64,000 bases of DNA. Origin: Clostridiales bacterium. GTDB taxonomy: Bacteria > Bacillota > Clostridia > Christensenellales > Aristaeellaceae. This document shows, in pieces, positions 53,160 through 60,712 of the stretch (positions are counted from its first letter, which is position 1; every line of letters begins with the position of its first letter). The stretch lies in NCBI GenBank assembly GCA_012517815.1, contig JAAYUF010000059.1, forward strand, positions 1 through 64,000, in the 5' to 3' direction. The translations under genes were made by a program, and so were the position numbers. The notes under the pieces are model-generated. The model saw nothing but the letters and a program-made list of their open reading frames with translations. It made no database searches and was not told the origin of the DNA.

Positions 53160-53846
53160 GTGAAACTGCTGATTGTGGACGATGAAAAGCGCATTCGGGA
53201 ACTGATCGCCAAGTATGCCCTGTTTGAGGGCTATGAATGCGCCGAGGCCGAAAACGGCATGCAGGCGGTGGACATCGCGCGCGCGCAGACGTTCGACCTC
53301 ATCATCATGGATATCATGATGCCCGAGCTGGACGGCTTCAGCGCTTCCCGGGAAATCCGCAAGAATCATCCCGGCGTGCCCATCATCCTGCTATCGGCAC
53401 GCGGAGAGGAATACGACAAGATCCACGGCTTTGAGCTGGGGATTGACGATTACGTGGTCAAGCCGTTCTCGCCCAAGGAACTGATGCTTCGGGTCGGCGC
53501 GGTGCTTCGGCGGGCCGGCGCGGGCGCGGGGACAGGCGCGGCGGAAGCGCACCAGACCGCGGTGATCGACGCCATGGTGGTGGATTTCACCGCCCGGCAG
53601 GTTACCATCGACCGGCAGGCGATCGATCTGTCCCCCAAGGAGTACGACCTGCTTTTCTACCTCGTCCGCAACCGGGGCATCGCCCTCACGCGGGATAAGC
53701 TGATCTCCGAAGTGTGGGGCTATGATTTTTTTGGCGACGACCGCACGCTGGATACGCACATCAAGCTCCTGCGCAGGCAGCTGGGCGATTACGCCCGGTA
53801 TATCGTCACGCTCAGGGGAGTAGGATACCGCTTTGAAAAAGACTGA
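53160..53846 (+). CDS. Response regulator, OmpR/PhoB family
   Basis: A 228-residue DNA-binding regulator. The receiver domain (about 1-120) has the acidic pair in IVDDE, phospho-acceptor Asp in IIMDIMMPELDG, Thr/Ser position in ILLSAR and Lys in VVKPFSPKEL. An Ala/Gly linker follows. The winged helix (about 135-228) includes LSPKEYDLLFYLVRN and GVGYRFEKD. GTG 53160 is chosen because AAGGGG is 8 nt upstream. Its end overlaps the kinase start by 14 nt. Confidence 0.93.
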   Translation: MKLLIVDDEKRIRELIAKYALFEGYECAEAENGMQAVDIARAQTFDLIIMDIMMPELDGFSASREIRKNHPGVPIILLSARGEEYDKIHGFELGIDDYVVKPFSPKELMLRVGAVLRRAGAGAGTGAAEAHQTAVIDAMVVDFTARQVTIDRQAIDLSPKEYDLLFYLVRNRGIALTRDKLISEVWGYDFFGDDRTLDTHIKLLRRQLGDYARYIVTLRGVGYRFEKD

Positions 53847-55398
53847 GCTTCCCGCAGAGAAACGTGTATTTCAGCAGACGGCCCGCGCCCTGTGGCGCAG
53901 GGCTTGCGCGCCGATGAACCGGCTGGGCATCCGAAGCCGGGTATTTGTGTATTTTCTGCTGTTCACGGCGGCGCTGCTGGTGCTGTTATGGGTGTTCCAG
54001 ATCGCGCTGCTGTCTGATTTTTACAGCATGCAGAAAACCGGCATCCTCAACGCCACCATGGATACGCTCAACGGCAATATCGACAATGAGGACTTGCAGC
54101 TGTTGGCGGACCGCCTTTCCGAAACCAACGACGTTTGCGTGCTGATCGTCAACGAACGCGGCGATAAGCTGATCTCCGCGGAGTCGACCCGCGACAGTGT
54201 GATCCACCACATGAGCCCCATGGACCTGGACCGCTACATTCAGGTCAGCCGAACGCAATCCGGCACGCTGTACCGCATCTTTAACATGGGTGGCTTCGGT
54301 AAAAGCACCTATGACGAAAACCGGTTCAGCGGCCCCGTGCCGCCCGCCGACGACGGCCGCTCCCGCAGCATGGTGGCGATCCGCGCCGTGCAAACCAGCG
54401 ACGGAGAGATGCGCTACGTGTTCCTCAGCGCCCTGATTACGCCGGTGGACGCGACCGTGCAAACGCTTCGCAGCCAGTACCTGTTTATCGCCGTGCTGAT
54501 GGTGGTGCTATCCTTCTTATTGTCGCTGGTGCTGTCCCGCAGGATCGCAAAGCCGATCATCCACACCAGCGACGCGGCGAAGGGCCTGCCTGAGGGCAGG
54601 TTTGATCCCAAGCCCTCCAACGTCAGCTACCGGGAAATTTACCAGCTCAACGCCACGCTCACGCAGGCGGCGCGGGATCTGCGCCGTGTGGAAGAGATGC
54701 AGCGGGAGCTCATCGCCAACATCTCCCACGACCTGCGCACGCCGCTCACGCTGATCGAAGGGTACGCCGAGGCCATGCGCGACCTGCCCGGCGAGAACAC
54801 GCCGCAAAACATGCAGGTGATCATCGAGGAAGCCAAACGCCTGACCAGCCTGGTCAACGCAGTGCTTGACTACAGCGCGTGCCGGAACGGCAGCAGCGCC
54901 GTCGATCCCAAGCCTTATAACCTCACCGGCAGCATCGTGCAGATTCTGAAACGGTACCGCAAGCTTACCGAACTGGACGGTTACCATATCCATTTTCACT
55001 CGGTGCAGAGCGTCACCGTACTCGCCGACGAAATGAGAATCGGTCAGGTGATCTACAACCTGGTCAACAACGCGCTGACATATACCGGCGCGAATCAGAC
55101 GGTCACGGTGGTGCAGACCGTCGTCAACACGCGGGTGCGCGTGGAGGTGAAGGATACCGGGGAAGGCATCGACGCGCAGGAACTCCCCTACATCTGGAGC
55201 CGGTACTACCGGGGGCATAAGCCCCACAAGCGGCCGACGGTCGGTACCGGGCTTGGCCTGAGCATCGTCAAAGGCATCCTGGACAGCCATCAGGTGCCCT
55301 ACGGCGTGGAAAGCGCGGCCGGAACCGGCACCACGTTCTGGTTTGAACTCCCCATTGAGAAGATTGAGCCACTGCGGGCGGAGGACACCGACGCGTAA
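53833..55398 (+). CDS. Sensor histidine kinase
   Basis: A 521-residue membrane kinase paired with the preceding regulator. TM1 is about 36-58 and TM2 about 218-238, enclosing an extracellular sensor domain of about 155 residues. HAMP follows (about 238-290). The DHp phospho-acceptor is His in LIANISHDLRTPLTLIEGYA. The ATPase domain has N-box NLVNNALTYT, G1 KDTGEGI and G2 GTGLGLSIVKGI. The start is TTG 53833, inside the end of the regulator gene; coupling by overlap is common in such pairs. Stimulus unknown. Confidence 0.92.
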   Translation: MKKTELPAEKRVFQQTARALWRRACAPMNRLGIRSRVFVYFLLFTAALLVLLWVFQIALLSDFYSMQKTGILNATMDTLNGNIDNEDLQLLADRLSETNDVCVLIVNERGDKLISAESTRDSVIHHMSPMDLDRYIQVSRTQSGTLYRIFNMGGFGKSTYDENRFSGPVPPADDGRSRSMVAIRAVQTSDGEMRYVFLSALITPVDATVQTLRSQYLFIAVLMVVLSFLLSLVLSRRIAKPIIHTSDAAKGLPEGRFDPKPSNVSYREIYQLNATLTQAARDLRRVEEMQRELIANISHDLRTPLTLIEGYAEAMRDLPGENTPQNMQVIIEEAKRLTSLVNAVLDYSACRNGSSAVDPKPYNLTGSIVQILKRYRKLTELDGYHIHFHSVQSVTVLADEMRIGQVIYNLVNNALTYTGANQTVTVVQTVVNTRVRVEVKDTGEGIDAQELPYIWSRYYRGHKPHKRPTVGTGLGLSIVKGILDSHQVPYGVESAAGTGTTFWFELPIEKIEPLRAEDTDA

Positions 55399-55744
55399 CG
55401 GGCGCTCGCGGTGCCGACAAATTCCGCCGATCCAAGAGGTTTGCTTCCGGTGTCTGACCAGGCTCCGGAAGCTTTTCTGCTTTGCTCCCCCGACGCGTTT
55501 GTCAAACCCGCCGCCGATAGGCCCTGGCATGATGAGGCAGTCTAGACCGTGATCACAGCGCGGCGCGCACGCCAGTCTTTCAGGGGTGAATGGCGCGTAA
55601 GCGTTCTTCCCCGCCTGTTCCCGGATGCGTATCCGTTATTTACCGCCCAAATAGGCGGCGCCTGTCGCCGGCCTTTCAAACCGCGTGGTCGATTGATGGA
55701 GCCGAAAGGTAGGCGGATACCCTGTGCTAATGGGGAATTACGGC
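55399..55744. other. Intergenic region without a gene
   Basis: Between the kinase stop and the terminator of the minus-strand microprotein gene. No convincing frame or RNA seen. Confidence 0.55.
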
Positions 55745-55786
55745 AAAAAAACGCCTCCGGCCTGTCTGTTTACAGCCGGAGGCGTT
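55745..55786 (-). terminator. Terminator of the 41-residue microprotein gene
   Basis: 12-bp perfect stem AACGCCTCCGGC (55750-55761) / GCCGGAGGCGTT (55775-55786), continuing into seven T on the minus strand. Confidence 0.92.
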
Positions 55787-55808
55787 CAGGTGCGTTTTAA
55801 CGGAGCGC

Positions 55809-55934
55809 TCAGTAGACGTTGGTCAGCACCGCGGCAAGCAGCACGCCGCCCAGCAGCAGCGCCGCCATGACCAGCGAAACCATACGGATGACGACGGATC
55901 TCGATCCTTTTTTTCTTTTTGTCGTAGCCGGCAT
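55809..55934 (-). CDS. 41-residue single-span membrane microprotein
   Basis: ATG 55934 follows AAGGAGG by 7 nt. The peptide has a basic N-terminus (MPATTKRKKGSRSVVIR) and one hydrophobic helix of about 20 residues (MVSLVMAALLLGGVLLAAVL), ending TNVY. The positive-inside rule puts the N-terminus in the cytosol. It has its own promoter and a strong terminator 23 bp after the stop, so it is a complete small transcription unit. No family recognised. Confidence 0.75.
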   Translation of the reverse strand: MPATTKRKKGSRSVVIRMVSLVMAALLLGGVLLAAVLTNVY

Positions 55935-55993
55935 GTCGTTTCCTCCTTGACGGGTTACGCCCCTGAGGCTGGTTCGCCAACGGGGGCGAGGCG

Positions 55994-56022
55994 ATTATAC
56001 CACAATGGGCCGGGCTGCACAA
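55994..56022 (-). promoter_or_regulatory. Promoter of the 41-residue microprotein gene
   Basis: Minus strand TTGTGC (56017-56022), 17-bp spacer, TATAAT (55994-55999). Confidence 0.75.
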
Positions 56023-56091
56023 GCGCGGCACCGGCGGTTGGCCGGCGAGTGCTTCAACTCTGGCTGGGCCAAAACTCGATTGCTTTGTCCC

Positions 56092-57330
56092 TTACAGGCA
56101 GCCCTTTTGCTCCATATGTTCCAAAGCGCGCATCAGGGCCAGCTTGCCGTGGCTGTAGGTTAACCCGCCCTGCAGATAGACGGTAAACGGCTCGCGCATG
56201 GGGGCGTCCGCGCTCAACTCGATGCTCGCGCCGGACACGAACGTGCCCGCCGCCATGATCACCTGCTCCTGATAGCCGGGCATGTCCCACGGTTCCGGCA
56301 TGGCCATGCTGTCCACGGGGGACGCCATCTGAATGCCCTGGCAGAAGGCCACGATCCGTTCCGGCGTGCCCAGTTCCAGCGCCTGTATGATATCGGTGCG
56401 CGGCGCGTCCACAGCGGGTTCGGTGCGCATGCCCATGCCCGCGAACAGGGCCGCCGCGAGCGTGGCTGTGCGCAGCGCCTGCGCCACTACGTGCGGAGCC
56501 AGGAACAGCCCCTGATAAAAGGGCTGATAACTTGCGGCGTAGCTGCCGACTTCCCGCCCGATGCCCGGCGCGGTCAGGCGGTTTGCGACACGCTCCACCC
56601 ACGGCTTCCTGCCGACGATATAGCCGCCCGTTGGCGCGATGCCCCCGCCGGGGTTTTTTATCAGACTACCCACGCACAGGTCCGCGCCGAAATGGGTCGG
56701 CTCCCGTTCCTGTACAAACTCGCCGTAACAGTTATCCACCATCAGGCATAAGCCGGGGTACTCGTGATGCAGCCGATCGGCCAGCAGCCCGATCTCCTCC
56801 GGGGTGACGGATCGCCGGGCGGCGTAACCCCGGCTGCGCTGTACGGCGACGACCTTCGTATACGGCTTGATCGCCGCGCGGATGGCGGGCCAATCCAACT
56901 CGCCTCTCGCGTCTAGATTCACCTGAACGTAACGCACGCCCATCTCGGCGAGCGAGCCCGGCGAAGGTTCCCGGATGCCGATGATGCCCTCCAGCGTATC
57001 GTACGGCGTGCCGGTAACGCTTAACAGCTCGTCTCCCGGGAGCAGCAATCCAAACAGGCACATCGACAGCGCGTGCGTGCCCGAAGCGATCTGCGGCCGC
57101 ACAATCGCCTCCTCCGCGCCGAACAGGTGCGCGAAGATCGCCTCCAGGGTATCCCGGCCGATATCGCCGTAGCCGTAGCCGGTGGTCGGCGCAAAATGGC
57201 GCGAGGCGACCTCGAATTGCTGAAAAGCTTCCAAAACCCGCGCCGTGTTCGCAAGCGCGGTCGCGTCGATCCGGCGGAACGCGGCTTCGCACACCGCTTC
57301 CGCCTGTTGCACCCGTTGCGTGATGTTCAT
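56092..57330 (-). CDS. ynbB: PLP-dependent Met gamma-lyase/aluminium-resistance family protein (YnbB)
   Basis: A 412-residue fold-type I PLP enzyme. The cofactor Lys is in GSLIKNPGGGIAPTGGYI; the PLP-stacking region is YGYGDIGRDTLE, and SGTHALSM binds phosphate; the Asp of MVDNCYGEFVQ binds the ring nitrogen. The family occurs next to miaA and hfq in Firmicutes. Its biochemical role is poorly known: aluminium resistance and Met gamma-lyase labels are by similarity. ATG 57330 overlaps the miaA stop (ATGA), so translation is coupled. Hfq, which lies between them in Bacillus, is absent. Confidence 0.88.
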   Translation of the reverse strand: MNITQRVQQAEAVCEAAFRRIDATALANTARVLEAFQQFEVASRHFAPTTGYGYGDIGRDTLEAIFAHLFGAEEAIVRPQIASGTHALSMCLFGLLLPGDELLSVTGTPYDTLEGIIGIREPSPGSLAEMGVRYVQVNLDARGELDWPAIRAAIKPYTKVVAVQRSRGYAARRSVTPEEIGLLADRLHHEYPGLCLMVDNCYGEFVQEREPTHFGADLCVGSLIKNPGGGIAPTGGYIVGRKPWVERVANRLTAPGIGREVGSYAASYQPFYQGLFLAPHVVAQALRTATLAAALFAGMGMRTEPAVDAPRTDIIQALELGTPERIVAFCQGIQMASPVDSMAMPEPWDMPGYQEQVIMAAGTFVSGASIELSADAPMREPFTVYLQGGLTYSHGKLALMRALEHMEQKGCL

Positions 57331-58280
57331 GCCTTCGCTTCTTTCCAAAACGCCCCGGCGATGCGAAGCGCTTCCATCATACTTTCCGGGCGGCACATGT
57401 CCAGCCATACGACGCCCGGTACCGCCCGAAACCAGGTCCCTTGCCGTTTGGCATACCGCCTTGTGTTGCGTTTCATCAGTTCGACCGCTTCCCAAAGCGG
57501 CGCGTTGCAAAGCATTACCGGCGCCAGTTCCTTGTAGCCGATGCCCTGCATCGCCTGCGCCTGCGGGGAAACGCCCGACGCAAGCAACGCGCTCACCTCA
57601 TCCGGAAGGCCCTGCTCCAGCATGCCGTCCACGCGCGCCTCAATCCGGCGGTAGAGCGTTTCCCGTTCCAGCGTGGTTCCCAACAGGCAAAAGCGAAAGG
57701 GCGCGGCGTCGGCCGGGCGTTCCTGTTGCGAGATGGGTTTCCCGGTCAGTTCCAGCACTTCCAGCGCGCGGGTGACGCGCAGCACGTCGTTTTCGTGCAG
57801 CTTGGCCGCGGCGGCGGGGTAGGCCTTCCGAAGTCGTTCAAACAGCGCCCGTTTGCCTCCCGCTTGGGCGGCCTCGCTCTTCAATCGCTCCCGGACGGCC
57901 GCGTCGCTGGGTACGCCACCCAACCGGAGCCCGTCGGTCAGCGCGCGGAGGTAAAAACCCGTACCCCCGGTCAAGACCGGCAGCGCGCCCCGGGCGTAGA
58001 CGTCCTGTACGGCCTGTTCGGCCAAGCGGGCATACTGCGCGACCGAGAAATTATCATACGGCTCCACGATATCCAGCAGATGATGCCGAACCAGCGCCTG
58101 ATCCGTCCGCGACGGTTTGGCCGTCCCGATATCCATCCGGCGATAGACCTGCATGCTGTCCATATTGAGGATCTCGCCGCCCAGGCTTTGCGCCAGCATC
58201 ATCGCCAGCGCCGATTTCCCGCTGGCCGTCGGCCCCACGACGCCCAGCGCCGGGATCGGTGATTTCGTTTCGCCCGTCAT
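57327..58280 (-). CDS. miaA: tRNA dimethylallyltransferase
   Basis: Adds a dimethylallyl group to A37 of tRNAs reading UNN codons. The 317 residues have the P-loop GPTASGKSAL, DSMQVYRRMDIGTAKP, HHLLDIVEP, GGTGFYLRAL and the C-terminal RNTRRYAKRQGTWFR. ATG 58280 is preceded by CGGAGGG. It follows mutL by 32 nt and overlaps ynbB by 4 nt, so it belongs to the mutS-mutL-miaA-ynbB transcript. Confidence 0.95.
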   Translation of the reverse strand: MTGETKSPIPALGVVGPTASGKSALAMMLAQSLGGEILNMDSMQVYRRMDIGTAKPSRTDQALVRHHLLDIVEPYDNFSVAQYARLAEQAVQDVYARGALPVLTGGTGFYLRALTDGLRLGGVPSDAAVRERLKSEAAQAGGKRALFERLRKAYPAAAAKLHENDVLRVTRALEVLELTGKPISQQERPADAAPFRFCLLGTTLERETLYRRIEARVDGMLEQGLPDEVSALLASGVSPQAQAMQGIGYKELAPVMLCNAPLWEAVELMKRNTRRYAKRQGTWFRAVPGVVWLDMCRPESMMEALRIAGAFWKEAKA

Positions 58281-58312
58281 GCATGCCCTCCGTTACGCAG
58301 GTTGCCGCTCCA

Positions 58313-60703
58313 TCAGGGAATCCGTTTGAATCGCTTGTCCAGCTCGCGCCGCGCAAGCTCGGTCACGACGGGCCGGCCGTGCGGGCAGGTCGGCTGCGCG
58401 CCCGTGCGAAGCATCTGTTCCAGCAACCCGGTTACCTCTTCCGGGGTCAGCGCATCGCCGGCTTTTACGGCGTGCTTGCATGCCATCTGCGCCACGCGGC
58501 GGCGAAGCCGCTCCTGCGTGAGCCTTCCGCGCTGGGTTTGCGCCTCGTCCAGCACGTCCAACAGCAATTCCTTGGCCGGCGTTTCCGCCCCCAGAATGAT
58601 GGGGATGGCGCGCACCGCAACCGTCGTCGCGTCGAAAGGTTCAATCTCGAAACCGGCGTCTGTCAGCGTTTCCCCCATCTCGTTGAGCAGCATCACGTCG
58701 CGCGCCGTCAGGCGAACCATGCGCGGGGTCAGCAGTTGCTGAGACGCGTCCGCGCCCTGGTAGCGCGCCATGAAGCGGTCAAACAGCACCCGCTCGTGCG
58801 CCGCGTGCTGATCCACTATCAGCAGCCGGTCGCCCGCCTCGAACAGCAGATAGGTTTTAAACGCCGAACCGATGTAGCGAAGCGTCGACAGCGCATCCAG
58901 TTCCTCCATTGAGGATTGCTCATGGGTGATCGGCGCCGTTGCGGCTCGCTCGGGGGCGGACGGCCGCGCGCCCGAGCCCTGCGGCCGTCGGTCTGCGGTG
59001 GAAAGTCCGCCTGCCGTTTCCGTCGCCTTGGTCGGATTCCATGCCCCGGCGTCGGCAGGCGTTCCTGCGTTTTCCGCCCAGGGGTTTCCCATCTGCGGTT
59101 CCGGTCCGGTCGTTTGGGTAACGGGGTTGCTGTGGCCGAAAGGTTCCGGCGCTTCGCCATCCCCGGGCCTTTCGGATACGGTGAAATCCGGCGCAGTTGT
59201 TCCAGGGCTCGGCGTTTCGCCCCATCGCGCGGTTTGGGGCGGTCCAAATCCACCGGCCGGCGCGTCCGCCGCCTGCTTCGCGTCGCTCTTTCGGCCGTCT
59301 GGCATCCATGCCGCATCAGCGGATTTTCGCCGCGCAAAGTCGGCGACGGCCGATTTTTCCGCCGGTACGGCTTCGCTGTTGCCCGCAGGCCAAAGCAGAC
59401 CGGCGCTCTTCCCTGCGGGAGGCGGCTGAACCGCGCCGGGTATGCCGTCGGCAATCCGATACGCATACGGGAGCGCTTCCCGCAGGTGAGGCGTCCCCGC
59501 TTCGGAAACGGCCTGTTGCGCGGGGGAACTATCTATGGCGGGCCGCGCCGCGTCCGGTTGCGCCGCGGCGGAAGGTTCCGCTGCGGGAAGCTCGGCGGAT
59601 CGGTCCGGCGTTTCTCCCGGCGGATTATTGCCCAGCTCAACTACCCGTACCGCCGGCGCTTCCGTTTCCGGAAGGTTGCTGGACCGTCCCAGCAGCTTAT
59701 CCCGGAAGGTCACGTCATGCAGCGCTTCCCGTGTCAGTTCCTCCACCGCGGATGCAACCGCCTCCGGGTGCTGGAAGCGCACCTCCAGCTTGTTGGGGTG
59801 CACGTTCACGTCCACCTGCCGGTAGGGCAACTGGAGCGACAGGGCGCAAACCGGAAAGCGCCCGATCATGACATATCCGTCGCAGCCGATCTCCAGCGCG
59901 CGGCTGACCCCCTCGCTGCGGAAGTATCGGCCGTTGATGAAAAAGCTCTGCTGTTGGCGGTTGCCGCGCGCCTGATCCCCCACGCCCACATACCCGTCCA
60001 CCAGCACGCCGTAGGCGGCGCCACGCACACGGCGCATGTCCCGCAGGGCTTCCCGGCCGTACACGCAGTACAGGGCGGATTCCAGCGTGCCGTCCCCGGC
60101 GCTTCGGTAAACGGTTTTTCCCTGGTTTACGAACCGGAAGGCCACGTCCGGCCGGCTCAGGATCAGCCGCAGCATGTAATCGGACACCAGCGCCGCCTCG
60201 GCAACCGGCTTTTTCAGGAACCTAAGCCGCACCGGCGCGTTGTAGAACAGATCCCGCACCACAATGCTGGTGCCCACGGGGCTGGCGGCTTCCTCGACGG
60301 AGCGGATCACGCCGGCCTCCACCTCCGCGCGGACGCCGAATTCCGCGTCCGCCGCGCGCGTGGTGCAGCCGACCTTCGCCACCGCGGCGACGGAGGCCAG
60401 CGCCTCTCCGCGGAAACCCAGCGTATGCACGTCGAAAAGCTCCTCGGCGGTTTCCAGCTTGCTGGTGGCGTGGCGCTCAAAGGCCATGCGAACCTGCCCG
60501 GCGGGGATGCCGCGACCGTTATCGCTAACGCGGATCGATTGCAGGCCGCCTTCCCGGAGTTCCACCGTCACGGCCGACGCGCCCGCGTCGATGCTGTTCT
60601 CCACCAGTTCCTTCACGACGGAAGCCGGGCGCTCCACCACCTCGCCCGCGGCGATCTGTCCGATAACCTCCTCGGACAATTTTCGGATCGGTCGATACTC
60701 CAT
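58313..60703 (-). CDS. mutL: DNA mismatch repair protein MutL, with unusually long linker
   Basis: Mismatch-repair matchmaker and probable nicking endonuclease. The 796 residues exceed the usual 600-650. The N-terminal GHKL ATPase (about 1-330) has IAAGEVVERPASVVKELVEN and SIDAGA, then DNGRGI. Residues about 350-598 form a Pro/Ala/Gly-rich low-complexity linker of about 250. The C-terminal domain (599-796) has DQHAAHERVLFD, where the last acidic residue of the endonuclease motif is Asp rather than Glu, ACKHAVKAGD and CPHGRPVV. ATG 60703 follows AAGGAG. It is 9 nt after mutS. Confidence 0.94.
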   Translation of the reverse strand: MEYRPIRKLSEEVIGQIAAGEVVERPASVVKELVENSIDAGASAVTVELREGGLQSIRVSDNGRGIPAGQVRMAFERHATSKLETAEELFDVHTLGFRGEALASVAAVAKVGCTTRAADAEFGVRAEVEAGVIRSVEEAASPVGTSIVVRDLFYNAPVRLRFLKKPVAEAALVSDYMLRLILSRPDVAFRFVNQGKTVYRSAGDGTLESALYCVYGREALRDMRRVRGAAYGVLVDGYVGVGDQARGNRQQQSFFINGRYFRSEGVSRALEIGCDGYVMIGRFPVCALSLQLPYRQVDVNVHPNKLEVRFQHPEAVASAVEELTREALHDVTFRDKLLGRSSNLPETEAPAVRVVELGNNPPGETPDRSAELPAAEPSAAAQPDAARPAIDSSPAQQAVSEAGTPHLREALPYAYRIADGIPGAVQPPPAGKSAGLLWPAGNSEAVPAEKSAVADFARRKSADAAWMPDGRKSDAKQAADAPAGGFGPPQTARWGETPSPGTTAPDFTVSERPGDGEAPEPFGHSNPVTQTTGPEPQMGNPWAENAGTPADAGAWNPTKATETAGGLSTADRRPQGSGARPSAPERAATAPITHEQSSMEELDALSTLRYIGSAFKTYLLFEAGDRLLIVDQHAAHERVLFDRFMARYQGADASQQLLTPRMVRLTARDVMLLNEMGETLTDAGFEIEPFDATTVAVRAIPIILGAETPAKELLLDVLDEAQTQRGRLTQERLRRRVAQMACKHAVKAGDALTPEEVTGLLEQMLRTGAQPTCPHGRPVVTELARRELDKRFKRIP

Positions 60704-60712
60704 GGCAGCTCC

